DNA from: Bacteroidales bacterium
Lineage (GTDB): Bacteria; Bacteroidota; Bacteroidia; Bacteroidales; NBLH01
Assembly (NCBI GenBank): GCA_021647685.1
Contig: JAKIUH010000261.1
Location: forward strand, 1-6,530
Length of the DNA: 6,530 nucleotides
Direction: 5' to 3'
Shown: piece after piece, positions 6,196-6,530 of the stretch
Layout of the letters: each line of letters opens with the position of its first letter
Position numbering within the stretch: the first letter of the stretch is position 1
Translations under genes and position numbers: made by a program
Notes under the pieces: generated by a model
Database searches by the model: none
Seen by the model: the letters and a program-made list of their open reading frames with translations, nothing else
What the model was told of the DNA's origin: nothing

Positions 6196-6530
6196 TTAAT
6201 AGCCCGGGTTTTGAGTCATATCAGAATAAGTATTTAGCTCCCTTTGTGGAATGGGAAGTAAAAGCGCAGTTTTCTTAAATTCAAAACTTGCTTCAGGTGT
6301 TTTTGAATAAGCTTCTAAAATTGCTTCTGCTTTTCCAAATCTAAGTAAATCAAAAAAACGTTGATTTTCAAAAGCAAATTCAGACCTACGCTCTAATAAT
6401 AGGTTATCAGGCGTGATTTGGGTTAAGTCAGGCAAACCTGCTCTGCTTCTAATCATATTTATGTATGACAATGCTGTTCCGTCAGATGTTGAACTGCCGC
6501 CAGCCAAAACAGCTTCACAGTACATTAAAT
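6196..6530 (-). CDS. SusD/RagB-family outer-membrane glycan-binding lipoprotein, C-terminal part
   Basis: Only the last 110 or so codons are present; the frame stays open to the right edge, so the Met at 6523-6525 is internal. SusD-like proteins sit on the cell surface, bind oligosaccharides and act as the lid of a SusC TonB-dependent transporter. The C-terminal RagB/SusD signature is clear. LMYCEAVLAGG is the helix that usually reads LMYAEA. NMIRSRAGLPDL is the conserved VR.RAGL region. LLLERRSEFAFENQRFFDLLRFGKAEAIL matches the usual ERR.EFAFEG.R.FDL.R segment. The end, LLLPIPQRELNTYSDMTQNPGY, is the standard PIP..E...NP.L.QNPGY finish, so the C-terminus is intact. A susC gene is expected upstream, outside the window. 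The ligand is inferred to be alginate oligomers from the adjacent PL17. Confidence 0.95.
   Translation of the reverse strand, partial: LMYCEAVLAGGSSTSDGTALSYINMIRSRAGLPDLTQITPDNLLLERRSEFAFENQRFFDLLRFGKAEAILEAYSKTPEASFEFKKTALLLPIPQRELNTYSDMTQNPGY

Noticed and set aside
1..6530. Search for CRISPR arrays, tRNAs, insertion sequences, phage genes or defence systems
   Set aside because: No regularly spaced repeats, tRNA-like folds, transposase motifs or terminal repeats were seen; nearly all sequence is accounted for by the PUL genes.

Overview
This AT-rich window reads as the distal part of an alginate polysaccharide-utilization locus (PUL) from a member of the Bacteroidota, probably a marine or gut alginate degrader. 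The pointers to that phylum are a SusD-family C-terminus, a lipoprotein with an acidic export signal right after its cysteine, no clear Shine-Dalgarno sequences, and TAnnTTTG-type promoter elements. All seven genes lie on the minus strand, so transcription runs from position 6530 down to position 1.

Layout in transcription order: the C-terminal part of a SusD-like glycan-binding lipoprotein (6530-6196); a 195-bp gap with a strong 14-bp hairpin and a candidate promoter; a secreted family PL17 oligoalginate lyase (6000-3796); a KdgF-type cupin (3781-3404); an ExuT-like MFS uronate transporter (3398-2124); a short-chain dehydrogenase that is probably the 4-deoxy-L-erythro-5-hexoseulose uronate (DEH) reductase (2100-1348); an 84-bp gap with a second, nested hairpin; 2-keto-3-deoxygluconate kinase kdgK (1263-229); and the first 57 codons of an unidentified lipoprotein (173-1). 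From PL17 to the SDR the gaps are 5 to 23 bp, which points to one transcript.

Together the genes describe one pathway. SusD, with a SusC partner expected beyond the right edge, captures alginate oligomers. PL17 cuts them to unsaturated uronate in the periplasm. The MFS protein imports the monomer, KdgF speeds its conversion to DEH, the SDR reduces DEH to 2-keto-3-deoxygluconate (KDG), and KdgK makes KDPG for the Entner-Doudoroff route. A KDPG aldolase, an endo-acting lyase, SusC and a regulator are not in the window. The absence of kduI, together with PL17, favours alginate over pectin.

I see no new class of system here. The points most worth checking are an altered glycine-rich cofactor motif in the SDR, the two intergenic hairpins that may divide the operon into expression segments, and the truncated, probably surface-exposed lipoprotein. 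No gene-free stretch exceeds 300 bp.
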